The position numbers and the translations under genes were made by a program. Shown piece after piece: positions 34,811-48,393 of a DNA stretch of 64,000 nucleotides. The stretch covers positions 266,548-330,547 of the forward strand of contig JAWPHD010001352.1 in the NCBI GenBank assembly GCA_037043455.1, given 5' to 3'. Origin of the DNA: Cyrtodaria siliqua (Eukaryota > Mollusca > Bivalvia > Adapedonta > Hiatellidae). The notes under the pieces were generated by a model, which was given only the letters and a program-made list of their open reading frames with translations, had not been told where the DNA came from and ran no database searches. The stretch's first letter is position 1. Every line of letters begins with the position of its first letter.

Positions 34811-35256
34811 GAATGAATGAATGGTGTTTTACGGCACGTCGACACATAAAAAAGTCGTATTGTGCGCAAAAACCGACGAAAGATGAAGAAATTAAGTAGC
34901 AAATAAATATTAATGTAAATATATAAAGACAAAACTATTAAAAAATAAGGGATGATATGGTAATGATATAAACTATATATGTAAATCAACAAATGAATAT
35001 ATATAAGAACATATTATAATGATTTATATAGTCTGATTGCTTTTAGGAAATCTAAAACAAGACTAAAATCTATAGTATCAAATAACTCGTTCATAGTATT
35101 AACATTGTAGTACCTTTGACGCATAGGATCAAAGTCTACACATTCCAACAAGATGTGTTTGACCGTTAACGGTGCAAAGCAGGTTATACATTCTGGTAAT
35201 TGCTCAGCTTGTAATAAATATGAATGAGTATAACGTGTATGCCGTATCCTGCATTA
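34811..35256 (-). mobile_element. LINE-A 3' fragment in the satellite
   Basis: Tail gaatgaatgaatgg, 3' UTR and ORF2 C-terminal coding (KELFDT..., IPCFAPLTVKHIL region), 5'-truncated at tgccgtatcctg. cattat occurs on both sides. The satellite resumes at 35254. Confidence 0.85.
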
Positions 35257-36427
35257 TAATCTGCATACACACCATTCAAGTTGCAACGTTATAGTCTGCA
35301 TGCACACCATTCAAATCACTACATTGTAATCTGCATACGCACCATACAGGTCACTACATTACAATCTGCATTCACACCATTCAAGCTACAACATTATACT
35401 CTGCATACACACCATTCAAGCGACTACATCGCAATCTGCATACACACCATTCAGGCTACAACATTATAATCTGCATAGACACCATGCAAGCGACTACATC
35501 GCAATCTGCATTCACACCATTCAAGCTGCAACATTATACTCTGCATACACACCATTCAAGCGACTACATCGCAATCTGCATACACACCATTCAAGCTGCA
35601 ACATTATAATCTGCATACACACCATTCAAGCGACTACATCGCATTCTGCATACACACCATTCAAGCTGCAACATTATAATCTGCATACACACCATTCAAG
35701 CGACTACATCGCAATCTGCATACACACCCTTCAAGCTGCAAAATTATAATCTGCATAAACACCATTCAAGTCACAAAATTGTAATCTGCATATTCACCAT
35801 CCAAGTCACTGCATTGTTATCTGCATACACAACAAATCACTACATTGTAATATGTATACACACCTTTTAAGCACCTACACTGTAATCAGCATACACACCA
35901 TTCAAGCAACAACATTGTAATCTGCATACACATCATTCATGACATTGCATGATAATCTGCATACACACCATTCAAGACACAACATTATATTCTGCATACA
36001 CACCATTCAAGCCTCTGCAAAAATACCATTCAAGTTACAACTTTGTAATCTTCAAACACAATTCAAGCCACTGCAATGTAATCTACATACACACCATTCA
36101 AGCCACTACATCATAAACTGCATGTACACCATTTAAGCAACTACATTGTAATCTGCGTACACACCTTTCGAGCAACTATATTGTAATCTGCCAAAAAACA
36201 TTCAAGTCTGTACACTGTAATCTGCATACACACCATTCAAGTCGCAACATTATAATCTGCGTACACACCATCCAAGTCACAACATTATAATTTGCGTACA
36301 CACCATCCAGGTCACAACATTATAATCTGCGTACACACCATCCAAGTCACAACATTATAATCTGCGTACACACCATCCAAATCACAACATTATAATCTGC
36401 GTACACACCATTAAAGCCACTACATTA

Positions 36428-36570
36428 CTGCTTAAATTCTTCATCTTTCGTCGGTTTTATGTGTCGACTTGCCGTAAAACACCATTCATTCATTCATTCA
36501 TTCATTCATTCATTCATTCATTCATTCATTCATTCATTCATTCATTCATTCATTCATTCATTCATTCATT
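36428..36570 (+). mobile_element. Very short LINE-A 3' end with expanded (CATT)n tail and 20-bp target duplication
   Basis: ccattaaagccactacatta occurs at 36408-36427 and again at 36571-36590, flanking the insert exactly. The insert has about 59 bp of LINE-A 3' end (tgtgtcgacttgccgtaaaa) and about 84 bp of (CATT)n. The 5' arm of the conserved 3' hairpin (gcgcac) is deleted. This is the only plus-strand LINE-A fragment in the satellite. Confidence 0.9.
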
Positions 36571-39500
36571 CCATTAAAGCCACTACATTATAATCTGCAT
36601 ACACACCATCCAAGTCACTACATTATAATCTGAGTACACACTATTCAAGTTGCAACATTATAATCCGCATAAATTATACACCATACAGGCAACTACATTG
36701 TAATCTGCATGTACACCAATCAAGTAACTACATGATAATATGCATACACACCTTTCAAGGAACTACATTATAATCTGCATACACACCATTCAAATCACAA
36801 CATTGTAATCTGCATACACACCATATACGTCACTACATTCTAATTTGCTTACACATTCAAATCACTACAATGTAATCTGCATACACACTATGTAAGTCGC
36901 TACATTATAATCTGCATACACACCATTCAAATCACAACATTGTAATATGCATACGCACCATATAAGTCACTATATTATAAAATTCATACATACCATTCAA
37001 GCTGCAACATTGTAATCTGCAAACTCATCATTCATGCGACTACATCGTAATCTTCACACACACCATGCATGCCACTACATTACAATATGCATACACACCA
37101 TGCAAGCCACTACATCGTAATATGCACACACACCATTCAAGCAACTACATTGTAATCTGCATACACACCGTTCAAGCCATTACATTGTAATCTGCATACA
37201 CACCATTCAAGCCGCTACATTGTAATCTGCATACACGTCATTCAAGTCTATACATTGTAATATGCTTACACACTCTTTACGTCACAACATCATCATATGA
37301 GTTAATCAACTACACTGTAATCTGCATACACACCATTCAAGCCACCACATTATAATCTGCATACACATCATTCAAGCAACTATTGTAATCCGCATACACA
37401 TTATTGTAATCTGCCTACACACCTATCACGTCACTACATTGTAACCTCCATACACACCATTCAAGCCAGAAAATTACAATCTGCATACACAACTTTCAAG
37501 TCGCTACATTGTAACCTGCGTTACACCATTCAAGCCACTACATCGTAATCTGCATGCACACCATTTAAGCAACTACACTGTAATCTGCCAAAAAACATTA
37601 AAGTATGTACACTGTAATCTGCATACACACCATTCAAGCCGCAACTTTATAGTATGGTACACACCATCCAAGTCACAACATTATAATCTGCGCACACACC
37701 ATCCAAGTCACAACATTATAATCTGCGTACACACCATCCAAGTCACAACATTATAATCTGCGTACACACCATCCAAGTCACTACATTATAACCTGCAAAA
37801 CACCATACAAGCCTCTGCATACACACCATTTAAGCCACTGCATTTCAATCTGCATATACACCTTTTAAGTCGCTACATTAAAATCTTCATACACATCCCT
37901 CAAATCACTCCATTGCATACACACCATTCAAGCCACAAAATTGTAATTGCATACACACCATTCGAGCCGCAACATTATAATCTGCATACACACCATTCAA
38001 GTTGCAACGTTATAATCTGCAGATACACCATTCAAGTCTCTGCATTATGATCTGCATACACACCATATAAGTCACTACATTATAATCTGCATACACACCA
38101 TTCCAGCAGCAACATTATAATCTGCATACGAACCATTCAAGCGACTAAATCGTAATCTGGATACAAACCATTCAAGCCACTACACAGTATCTAAGCCACA
38201 ACATTGTATTCTGCATACACATCATTCTAGCAACTATATAGTAATCTGCATACACACCATTCACGCAACTACATTGTATTCTGCGTACACATCATTCTAG
38301 CAACTATATATTCAAGCTTCTACATTGTAATCTTTATACACATCATTCAAGTCATAGTATTGAAGTTTGCATACTCAGACCACAATATTGTTTTTGCATA
38401 CACACCATTCAAGCCACAAACTGTAATCCGTATACACACCATTCAAGCCAGAACATTGTAATCTGCATACCCGCCATTCAAGCAACAACATTGTAATCTG
38501 CATACACACCTTTCAAGTCACACCATTTATTAAGCCACTAAATTGTAATCTGCATACACACGACTAAAGTCACTACTTTATAATCTGCACACACACCATT
38601 CAAGTCACAACATTGTAATCTGCAAACAAACCATTCAATAAAATATATTGTAAGCTGCATACACACCATTCAAGCCACTAAATTATAATATGCATACACA
38701 CCATTCACGACACTGCATCGTAATATGAATTTCGCACCGTTCTAGTCACACAATTGTAATCTGCATACACACCATTCAATAAAATATATTGTAAGCTGCA
38801 TACACACCATTCAAGCCACTAAATTATAATATGCATACACACCATTCACGACACTACATCGTAATATGAATACACACCATTCACGACACTACATCGTAAT
38901 ATGAATACACACCATTCAATCGACTACATCGTAATATTCATACACACCTTTCAAGCAATTACATTGTAATCTGCAAGCACGCCATTCAAAAATGTACACT
39001 GTAATCTACATACACACCATTCAAGCAACAACATTGTAATCTGCATACACACCATTCAAATATGTACACTGTAATCTGCATACACACCATTCAAGCAATT
39101 ACATTGTAATCTGCAAGCACACCATTCAAACCTGTACACTGTAATCTACATACACACCATTCAAGCAACAACATTGTAGTATGCATACACACCATTCAAG
39201 TAACTGCATTGTAATCTGCATACACACCATTCAAACCTGTACACTGTAATCTACATACACACCATTCAAGCAATAACATTGTAGTATGCATACACACCAT
39301 TCAAGTAACTGCATTGTAATCTGCATACACACCATTCAAACCTGTACACTGTAATCTACATACACACCATTCAAGCAACAACATTGTAATCTGCATACAC
39401 ACCATTCAAATATGTACACTGTAATATGCATACACACCATTCAAGCAACAACATTGTAGTATGCATACACACCATTCGAGTAACTGCATTGTAATCTGCA

Positions 39501-42206
39501 TACACACCATTCAGGTCACAACATTGTATTCTGCATACTCACCATTTAAGCAATTGCACTGTAATCTGCATACAAACCATTCAAGCAACTACATTGTAAT
39601 CTGCATACATATTATTGACCGCACTGCATTATAATCGGCGTATTCACTATTTAAGCCACTACATCATTATCTCCATACACACCATTCAAGACACAACATT
39701 GTAATCTGCATACACTCCATTCAAGCCACTGAATTGTATTCTGCATACACACTATTCAAGGCACTGCATCGTAATCTGCATACACGATATTCAGGCTACA
39801 CTATTGTAATCTGCATACACACCATTCATGCCACAACATTGCAATTTGCATACACCCCACTGAATCAACAACATTGTAATTTGCATACACACTATTTAAA
39901 CCACAACGTTGTAATCTGCATGCACAACATTATAATCTGCATACACACTTATCAAGTCACTACATTGGAATCTGCATATACACTGTTCAAGCAACTGCAT
40001 TTTAATCTGCATACACACCATTCAAGCCACAATATCTGCATACACGATATTGAGGCTACAATATTGTATTCTGCATACACACCATTCATGCCACAACATT
40101 GCAATTTGCATCCACCCCATTGAATCCACAACATTGTAATTTGCATACTCACTATTTAAACCACAACGTTGTAATCTGCATGCACAACATTATAATCTGC
40201 ATACACACTTATCAAGTCACTACATTGGAATCTACATACACACTGTTCAAGCAAAATCATTTTAATCTGCATACACACCATCCAAGTCACAACATTATAA
40301 TCAGCATACTCACCATTCAAGCCGCAACATTATAATATTCATACACACCATCGAAGACATAACATTATAATCTGCATACACACACCATTAAAACAACTAC
40401 ATTATAATCTGCATACACACCATTCAATTCACAAAATTGTAATTGCATACACATCATTTAAGTCACTACATTATAATCTTCGTACACACAATTCAAGTCG
40501 CTACATTGTAATCTGCATACAAACCATTCAATCCACTACACTGTAATCTGCATACAGACCATTCAAGTCATTACATTGTAATCTGCATACACACCATTCA
40601 AGTCGCTACATTGTAATCTGCATACACACCATTCAAGCCACTACATTGTAATCTGCATACACACCATTCAAGTCGCTACATTGTAATCTGCATACAAACC
40701 ATTCAAGCCACTACACTGTAATCTGCATACACACCATTCAAGTTGCTACATTGTAATCTGCATACACACCATTCAAGTCACAACATTGTAATTGCATACT
40801 CATCATTTAGGTCACTACATTTATAATATTCGTACACACCATTCAAGTCGCTATATTGTAATATGCACACACACCATTCAAGCAAAACATTTTAATTGCA
40901 TACACACCATTCAAGTCACTGGATTATAATCTGCATACACACCATTCAAGTCACTACATTGTAATCTGCCTACACGCCATTCAAGCAACTACATTGTAAT
41001 CTGCATACACACCATTCAAACACCATTCAAGTTGCTACATTGTAATCTGCATACACACCATTCAAGTCACAACATTGTAATTGCATACTCATCATTTAGG
41101 TCACTACATTTATAATATTCGTACACACCATTCAAGTCGCTATATTGTAATATGCACACACACCATTCAAGCAAAACATTTTAATTGCATACACACCATT
41201 CAAGTCACTGGATTATAATCTGCATACACACCATTCAAGTCACTACATTGTAATCTGCCTACACGCCATTCAAGCAACTACATTGTAATCTGCATACACA
41301 CCATTCAAGCCACTACATTGTAATCTGCATACACACCATTCAAGCCACTACATTGTAATCTGCATACACACCTTTCAAGCCACTACATTGTAATCTGCAT
41401 ACACGTCATTCAAGTCTGTTCATTGTTATCTGCTTACACACTCTTTACGTCACAACATCATAATATGCATACACTTCAGTCATGCATACCATTCAAGTCA
41501 CTACATTTTAATCGGTATACACACTTTTCAAGCTTCTGCATTGTAATCCCCTACACACCATTCTAGCCATAACATTGTAATCACAGACACACCTTTCAAG
41601 TCACACCATTGTAATCTGCATACACAATATTCAAGCCACAGCATTGTAATCTTCATACACAATATTCAAGCCACAACATTGTAATCGGCATACATAACAT
41701 AATAATAAGCATACACACTTATCAAGTCACTACATTGTAATCTGTATGAACTCCATTCAAGTCATAACATTAAAATCTTCATACACAACATACAAGTCGC
41801 TAGATTGTATTCTGCATAACACCAGTCAAGCCAATGCATTGTAATCGGCATACACCCCATTCAAGCCACAACATTGTTTATCTGCGTACACACCACCGAA
41901 GTAACTACATTACAATCTACACACACCATTCAAGTCACAACATTGTATTCTGCATAAACACCATTCAAGCGACTACATCGTAATATTCATAAACACCATT
42001 CAATCATATACATTGTAATCTGCATACACACCTTTCAACCCATTAAATTGAAATCTGCATACACACCAGTCAAGCTACTACATCGTAATATGTATACACA
42101 CCATTCAAGGAACTACATTATACCGTCCATACACACTATTGAAGCCACTACATTATACAGTGCATACAAACCATTCAAGACACAACATTGTAATCTGCAA
42201 ACACAC

Positions 42207-42578
42207 CATTGAATTGAATTGAATTGGGGTTTTAAGGCGCACCAACACATGAAAAGGTTATATGGCGCCTAAAAGGCATGAACATGCCAGGCTCATCTTC
42301 CATGTACATCGAGATAAAATATGGAAAATGGGCCTAGAACCTTCTCACCCTGAACTGCAGAGTTGCTGCAAATTCTATCGTAGAAACTCCATTTACGCTG
42401 GAGCCACGTTATTGTTTTTCTGCCACTGCTCTTTTGATGCGAGCGAGATAGCACCTGCAACAATTCAGGGATCATGATGAAGACCTTGAATGAACATGAA
42501 CAAAAAATGATAAAATGAACATGAATTTGGGGGGATTCTACCCCTCTGCCTATCCCTCCAAAGGGATCTGCAGTGGCC
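42207..42578 (-). mobile_element. LINE-B 3' end fragment
   Basis: On the minus strand it ends with aggcgccatataacc, then ggtgcgcct, taaaacccc and an (AATTC)n tail. The stem aggcgc (42235-42240) with gcgcct (42265-42270) is perfect. The layout parallels the SINE and LINE-A 3' ends. No protein-coding part is retained; an open frame at 42262-42477 has no domain. Confidence 0.6.
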
Positions 42579-43142
42579 CTACTCTACATTGTAATCTGCA
42601 TACACACCATTCAAGACACTACATTATAATATGAATACACACCAATCAAGCAACTTCATTATAATATGCACACACCATTCAATTCACTATATAATCTTCA
42701 TACACACCTTTCAAGGTACTACATTGTAATCTGCATACACACCATTCAAGCCACTACATTATAATATGAATACACAACAATCAAGTAACTACATTGTAAT
42801 ATGAATACACATCAATCAAGCAACTACATTGTAATATGCACACACACCATTCAAGTCACTACATTGTAATATGAATACACACCAATCAAGTAACTACATT
42901 GTAATATGAATACACATCAATCAAGCAACTACATTGTAATATGCATACACACCATTCAAGTCACTACATTATAATCTTCATTCGCACCTTTCAAGCCACT
43001 AAATTGTAATCTGCATACACACATTTCGAACCACTACATCGTAATATTCTTACACACCATTCAAACAACTACATTATACTCTCCATACACACAATTTAAG
43101 CCACTACATTATAATGTGCATACACACCATTCAAGACACAAC

Positions 43143-44547
43143 CATTAATGTTGTAATTGAAATGGTGTGTATTTAGATTACAATGTACAGACTTGAATGA
43201 CGTATATGCAGATTACAATGAAGTTGCTTGAATGGTGTGTACGCAGATTACAACGTAGTGGCTTGAATGATGTTTATGCAGATTACAATGTAGTGGCTTG
43301 AATGGTGTGTTTGCAGATCATAATTTAGCGATTTAAATAGGGTGTGTATGCAGATAACAATATTGTGACTTGAATGGTGTGTATGCCTATTATAATGTTG
43401 TGTAGTAAATGGTGTGCCTGCAGATTACAATATTGTGTCTTAAATGGTGTGTATGCAGATTGCCATATTGTGTCTTAAATGGTGTGTATGCAGATTACAA
43501 TGCAGTGGCTTGAATGGAGTGTATGCAGATTATAATGTTGTGGCTTGCATGAAGTGTATGCAGATTATTATGTTCAACGGTATGTATGGAGATTATAATG
43601 TAGTGGCTTGAATGTAGTGTATGCAGATTACAATGTTGTGACATGAATGGTGTGTATGCAGAGAATTGAATGGTGTTTATGCTGATTATAATGTTGTGGC
43701 TTGCATGGAGTGTATGCAGAATGCAATGTGGTGATTTGAATGGTGTGTATGTAGATTACAATGCAGTGGCTTGACTGGTGTGAATGCAGGTTGTAATGTT
43801 GTGACTTGAATGGTGTGTATGCAGATTTATAATATAATGTAGTGATTTGAATAGTGTGTATGCAGATTATAATGTAGTGACTTGAATGGTGTGTATGCAG
43901 ATTATAATGTTGTGACTTGGGTGGTGTGTATGCAGATTATAGTGTTGCGGCTTGAAAGGTGTTTATGTAGATTACTATGTAGTGATTAGAGTAGTGTCAG
44001 ACCGATGAAAGTAAGTCCATTGAACACAATGCAATATAGGCTATATTTGGAGATCAGTCACAAGTTCCACAACATTCGTTCGCTTAAATACACTTTTATT
44101 CTGTGAATTAAACACACTTGGCTAGAAACGGTCCCATATCTGGAATAAAACATCGATTCAGTTTTGAACATTTCGCGTCATTCATTCACACTATGCATAT
44201 TTTGAAATAAACATCTGTCAAAACCACATCTCTACCAAACCTCTGTGCTCATACTCTCCAACGAAATAATCCTGACAAACACAGTAAAATACTTACTATT
44301 CATGAAAACAGACATAATACTTAAATATCAGGTTAGATTTAACAATGAAATAAAAACTAATCTTGGGAAAAACACATGCAAACTAAAAACTTGGAATTTT
44401 TTCAAGGAACTATTTCAGCACCCTACGACCCGTAAGTACTTCCTGACTGGTCTGACACCGTATGCAGATTATAATGTAGTAGTTTGAATGGTGTTTATGC
44501 AGATTACAATGCAGTGGCTTGAATGGTGTGTATGCAGAGGCTTGAAT
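43143..44547 (-). repeat. 35-bp satellite in reverse orientation
   Basis: From 43143 the units read ggtgtgtatgcagattacaa then tgtagtgacttgaat, the reverse complement of the array to the left. They run to 43993 and resume at 44459-44547 after an insertion. Confidence 0.9.
43994..44458. mobile_element. TIR-bounded insertion in the reversed satellite
   Basis: gtgtcagacc (43994-44003) and ggtctgacac (44449-44458) are perfect 10-bp inverted termini of a 465-bp non-satellite block. There is no transposase. An open frame at 44245-44487 has no recognisable domain and runs into the satellite. A target duplication is not obvious. Confidence 0.55.
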
Positions 44548-46063
44548 GTAATGAATGAATGAATGAATGAATGAATGGTGTTTTACGGCACGTCGACACA
44601 CAAATAGGTCATATTGTGCGCAAAAACCGATGAAGCATGGAGGAATGAAGTAGTAATTAAAAATAATGTAAACGTATAAAGATAAAACTATCTACAAACA
44701 AGGGATGATATGGTAGCAAAAAAAACAACAACAAAATAATATGTATATATGTACATCAACAAATGCCCGCCAACGGGCTTGTAAACAAGTTAATAGGAAA
44801 AGATTATATTGATTTATAAAGTCTGATTAAAGAAATCTAAAACAAGACTAAAATCTATAGTATCAAATAACTTTTTGAAAGTATTAACTGTGTACTATAT
44901 TTGTCGCATAGGATCAAAGTCTACACATTCCAAGAAGATATTTGACCGTCGTTAACTGTGCAAATCTGGCAACTGCTCACCTTGTAATAAATATGAATTA
45001 CGTGTATGCCCTATCCTGACCCTGACATGAATGAATGAATGAATGAAAATGAATGAATGAATGAATGAAAGTATTAACTGTGTAGTATATTTGTCGCATA
45101 GGATCAAAGTCTACACATTCCAAGAAGATATTTGACCGTCGTTAACTGTGCAAATCTGGCAACTGCTCACCTTGTAATAAATATGAATTACGTGTATGCC
45201 CTATCCTGACCCTGACATGAATGAATGAATGAATGAAAATGAATGAATGAATGAATGAATGAAAGTATTAACTGTGTAGTATATTTGTCGCATAGGATCA
45301 AAGTCTACACATTCCAAGAAGATATTTGACCGTCGTTAACTGTGCAAATCTGGCAACTGCTCACCTCGTAATAAATATGAATTACGTGTATGCCCTATCC
45401 TGACCCTGACATGAATGAATGAATGAATGAATGAATGAATGAATGAAAATGAATGAATGAATGAATGAATGAATGAATGGTGTTTTACGGCACATCGACA
45501 CATAAATAGGTCATATTGTGCGCAAAAATTGATGAAAAATGAAGAATTAATTAAAAATTAATGTAAATATATAAAGATAAAATTATTAAAAAATAAGGGA
45601 TGAATGAATGAATGAATGAATGGTGTTTTACGGCACGTCGACACATCAATAGGTCATATTGTGCGCAAAAATTGATGAAAAATGAAGAAATGGAAGTAAT
45701 AATTAAAAATTAATGTAAATATATAAAGATAAAACTATTAAAAAATAAGGGATGATAAGGTGTAATATAAACTATGTATGTAAATCAACAAATGCCCGTC
45801 AACGGGTATATAAACAAGTAAATATATATAAGAACACATTATAATGATTTATATAGTCTGATCTCTTTTAGGAAATCTAAAACAAGACTAAAATCTACAG
45901 TATCAAATAACTCTTTCATTGTATTAACATTGTAGTACCTTTGACGCATAGGATCAAAGTCTACACATTCCAATAAGATGTGTTTGATCGTTAACGGTGA
46001 TGATAAGGTGTCTATATAAACTATGTATGTAAATCAACAAATGCCCGTCAACGGGTATGTAAA
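44548..46063 (-). mobile_element. Cluster of LINE-A 3' ends in head-to-tail order
   Basis: Successive fragments each begin on the plus strand with (AATG)n and ggtgttttacggcacrtcga: 44548, 45475 and 45601. Each is 5'-truncated at a different point and followed directly by the next tail. Only 3' UTR and the last ORF2 codons are present. 45029-45409 is a tandem multiplication (see next entry). Confidence 0.85.
44881..45409 (-). repeat. Three tandem copies of a LINE-A 3' segment plus tail
   Basis: gtattaactgtgta starts at 44881, 45071 and 45265 (periods 190 and 194). Each copy ends at ccctatcctgaccctgac followed by (ATGA)n with the same internal gaaaatg imperfection. The copies are nearly identical, so the multiplication is recent. 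Confidence 0.9.
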
Positions 46064-48393
46064 CAATGAATGAATGAATGAATGGTGTTTTACGGCACGT
46101 CGACACATAAATAGGTCATATTGTGCGCAAAAAAATGATGAAAATGAAGAATTAATTAAAAATTAATGTAAATATATAAAGATAAAATTATTAAAAAATA
46201 AGGGATGATAAGGTGTAATATAAAGTATGTATGTAAATCAAAAAATGCCCGTCAACGGGTATATAAACAAGTATAAATATATAAGAACACATTACAATGA
46301 TTTATATAGTCTGATCTCTTTGAGGAAATCTAAAACAAGACTAAAATCTACAGTATCATATAACTCTTTCATAATATAAAGATAAAATTATTAAAAAATA
46401 AGGGATGATAAGGTGTAATATAAAGTATGTATGTAAATCAAAAAATGCCCGTCAACGGGTATATAAACAAGTATAAATATATAAGAACACATTACAATGA
46501 TTTATATAGTCTGATCTCTTTGAGGAAATCTAAAACAAGACTAAAATCTACAGTATCATATAACTCTTTCATAGTATTAACATTGTAGTACCTTTGACGC
46601 ATAGGATCAAAGTCTACACATTCCAATAAGATGTGTTTGACCGTTAACGGTGCAAAGCAGGGTATACATTCTGGTAATTGCTCACCTTGTAATAAATATG
46701 AATGAGTATAACGTGTATGCCCTATCCTGCACCGGGCTAGTATAACTTCCTCTCGACGAATGGGTCTAGTAGAAGAACGCCATTCTCCGAGTAACGGTTT
46801 AATTGAATGGAGTTTATTGTTAAAGGACAAATCCCAAGCGGTTTGCCAAGAGTTACGAATATATGTGTTAATACAACTTTTAAAATCAGTATAAGGTAGT
46901 TTGGTATTAGATATAGGTAAATCTAATGCTGCCTTAGCAGCACTATCAGCTCTATCATTACCACGTATTCCTACATGGCTTGGAAGCCAGCAGAAAATAA
47001 TAACATTATCAATTATAAGAGAATTGTATTTTTCTAAAAGTTGAAGCACAACTGGTTTATCATGTTTCATATTACCCAGTGCTTGAAGAGATGAAAGGGA
47101 ATCAGAAAAGATTACGAAATGGTCATCATCAGATTCCTGAATATAATTTAAGGCAAGTTCAATTGCCTTAAGTTCAGCTGAAAAGATAGAGGCCTTGTCA
47201 GGCAGGCGGCTCTTTATGCTGTGTTTGTGAACAGCTGCTGCAGCTACCTTATCTCCATCTTTAGAGCCATCTGTGTAGATATGTTGAAAGTCACTGTATT
47301 TCGATATAATTTCATTAAATTTGCTTTGAAAGACAGTAGGGTCTGTACTGGATTTGTTATTATTACAAAGATCAAAAATAATTGTTGGAGTTTCCAAAGT
47401 CCACGGTGGAATTTGTGGTACTTTGTACTTGGCAATCAAATTTAGGTCGATTTCAGAGTCTCTTAATTTTGGTTTAATACGAAGACCAAATGGTCGAATG
47501 GCCTTCGGTTTTCGATCAAAAAGAGGTTCACAACTAGGATGAAAAACGTTATCGAAAGTTGGGTTTGAAGGGTTAGACTTTAATTTAATGGCGTATTGAA
47601 GAGCTAATTTGTCTCGTCTATGAGACAGTGATGGTTCATTGGCTTCAACATATAGACTTTCGGCTGGTGATGTACGAAAGGCACCTAAGGCGAGTCGTAA
47701 TCCTTGATTATGTATAGGGTCGAGCATCTGCAAGTACGACTTGCGAGTCGATCCATATACTACTGAGCCGTAGTCCAGCTTGGATCTGATAAGAGATCTG
47801 TAAAGTCGCAAGAGGACTTTTCGATCTGCTCCCCAATTAGTGTTTGCAACAACTTTAAGTAAGTTAAGAGCTTTAAGGCATTTGGCCTTCAAGTATTTAA
47901 GTTGTGGTATAAACGTTAATTTACGGTCGAAAATAAGACCAAGGAATTTTGTCTCATCCACTACTGGTATTGGTGACCCGTCCAGTGTTAGATGAGGGTC
48001 TTCATGATGTTTACGAAGTTGACAAAAGTGCATACAATTAGTTTTAGATTTAGAAAATTTAAAACCATTTTCATCAGACCAGGTCTGAAGTTTATTGAGA
48101 CATTGTTGTAATTGTCTCTCGATAGTATTCATGTTTTTTGCACGATAACATATAACAAAGTCGTCAACATATAGCGAACAATCCACACCTGGATTGATGC
48201 ATTTTACTATACTGTTAATCTTTATATTAAAAAGTGTGACAGAGAGTATGCTGCCCTGTGGAACACCCATCTCCTGTTCATGAATATCAGAGAGGGTTGA
48301 ACCCATTCGGACTCGAAATTGTCTATCATCTAAGAATTTCTCTATAAAAATGGGTAATCGGCCTCTAAGACCAAGGTCATGAAGATCATTCAA
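46064..48393 (-). mobile_element. LINE-A copy with 633-codon RT-RNase H frame
   Basis: A tail at 46064-46085 and 3' UTR, then an uninterrupted frame 46492-48393. It starts inside the RT at MNDLHDLGLRG, contains GVPQGSILS, YVDDFVICY, HIYTDGSKDG, SAELKAIELAL, FSDSLSSLQAL and GNDRADSAAKAAL, and ends FLKEIRLYKSL. All RNase H catalytic acids are present. The 5' part of ORF2 (endonuclease and RT fingers) and ORF1 are missing. A perfect tandem duplication of about 190 bp (period 200; 46181 and 46381) lies in its 3' UTR. Confidence 0.85.

Larger units (their letters stand above)
34440..43142 (+). repeat. Long 35-bp satellite array, forward orientation
   Basis: The unit is about attgtaatctgcatacacac then cattcaagccactac, 35 bp, with hundreds of diverged copies. 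It is interrupted by LINE-A fragments (34811-35256, 36428-36570) and a LINE-B fragment (42207-42578). Higher-order copying is visible: 39783/40043 (period about 260), 38631/38772 (141) and 40741/41031 (290). Open frames within it are accidental. The array may be a heterochromatic or subtelomeric block; this cannot be told from sequence. Confidence 0.95.

Noticed and set aside
39734..40123. 129-codon histidine/threonine-rich frame
   Set aside because: Runs entirely inside the 35-bp satellite.
42262..42477. 71-codon frame
   Set aside because: Lies in the LINE-B 3' UTR fragment on the opposite strand; no domain.
44245..44487. 80-codon frame
   Set aside because: Crosses from the TIR insertion into satellite DNA; no domain.
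34440..44540. CRISPR-like array (regular short repeats)
   Set aside because: Units are contiguous 35-bp satellite monomers with no unique spacers, and the window is animal DNA with introns and SINEs.
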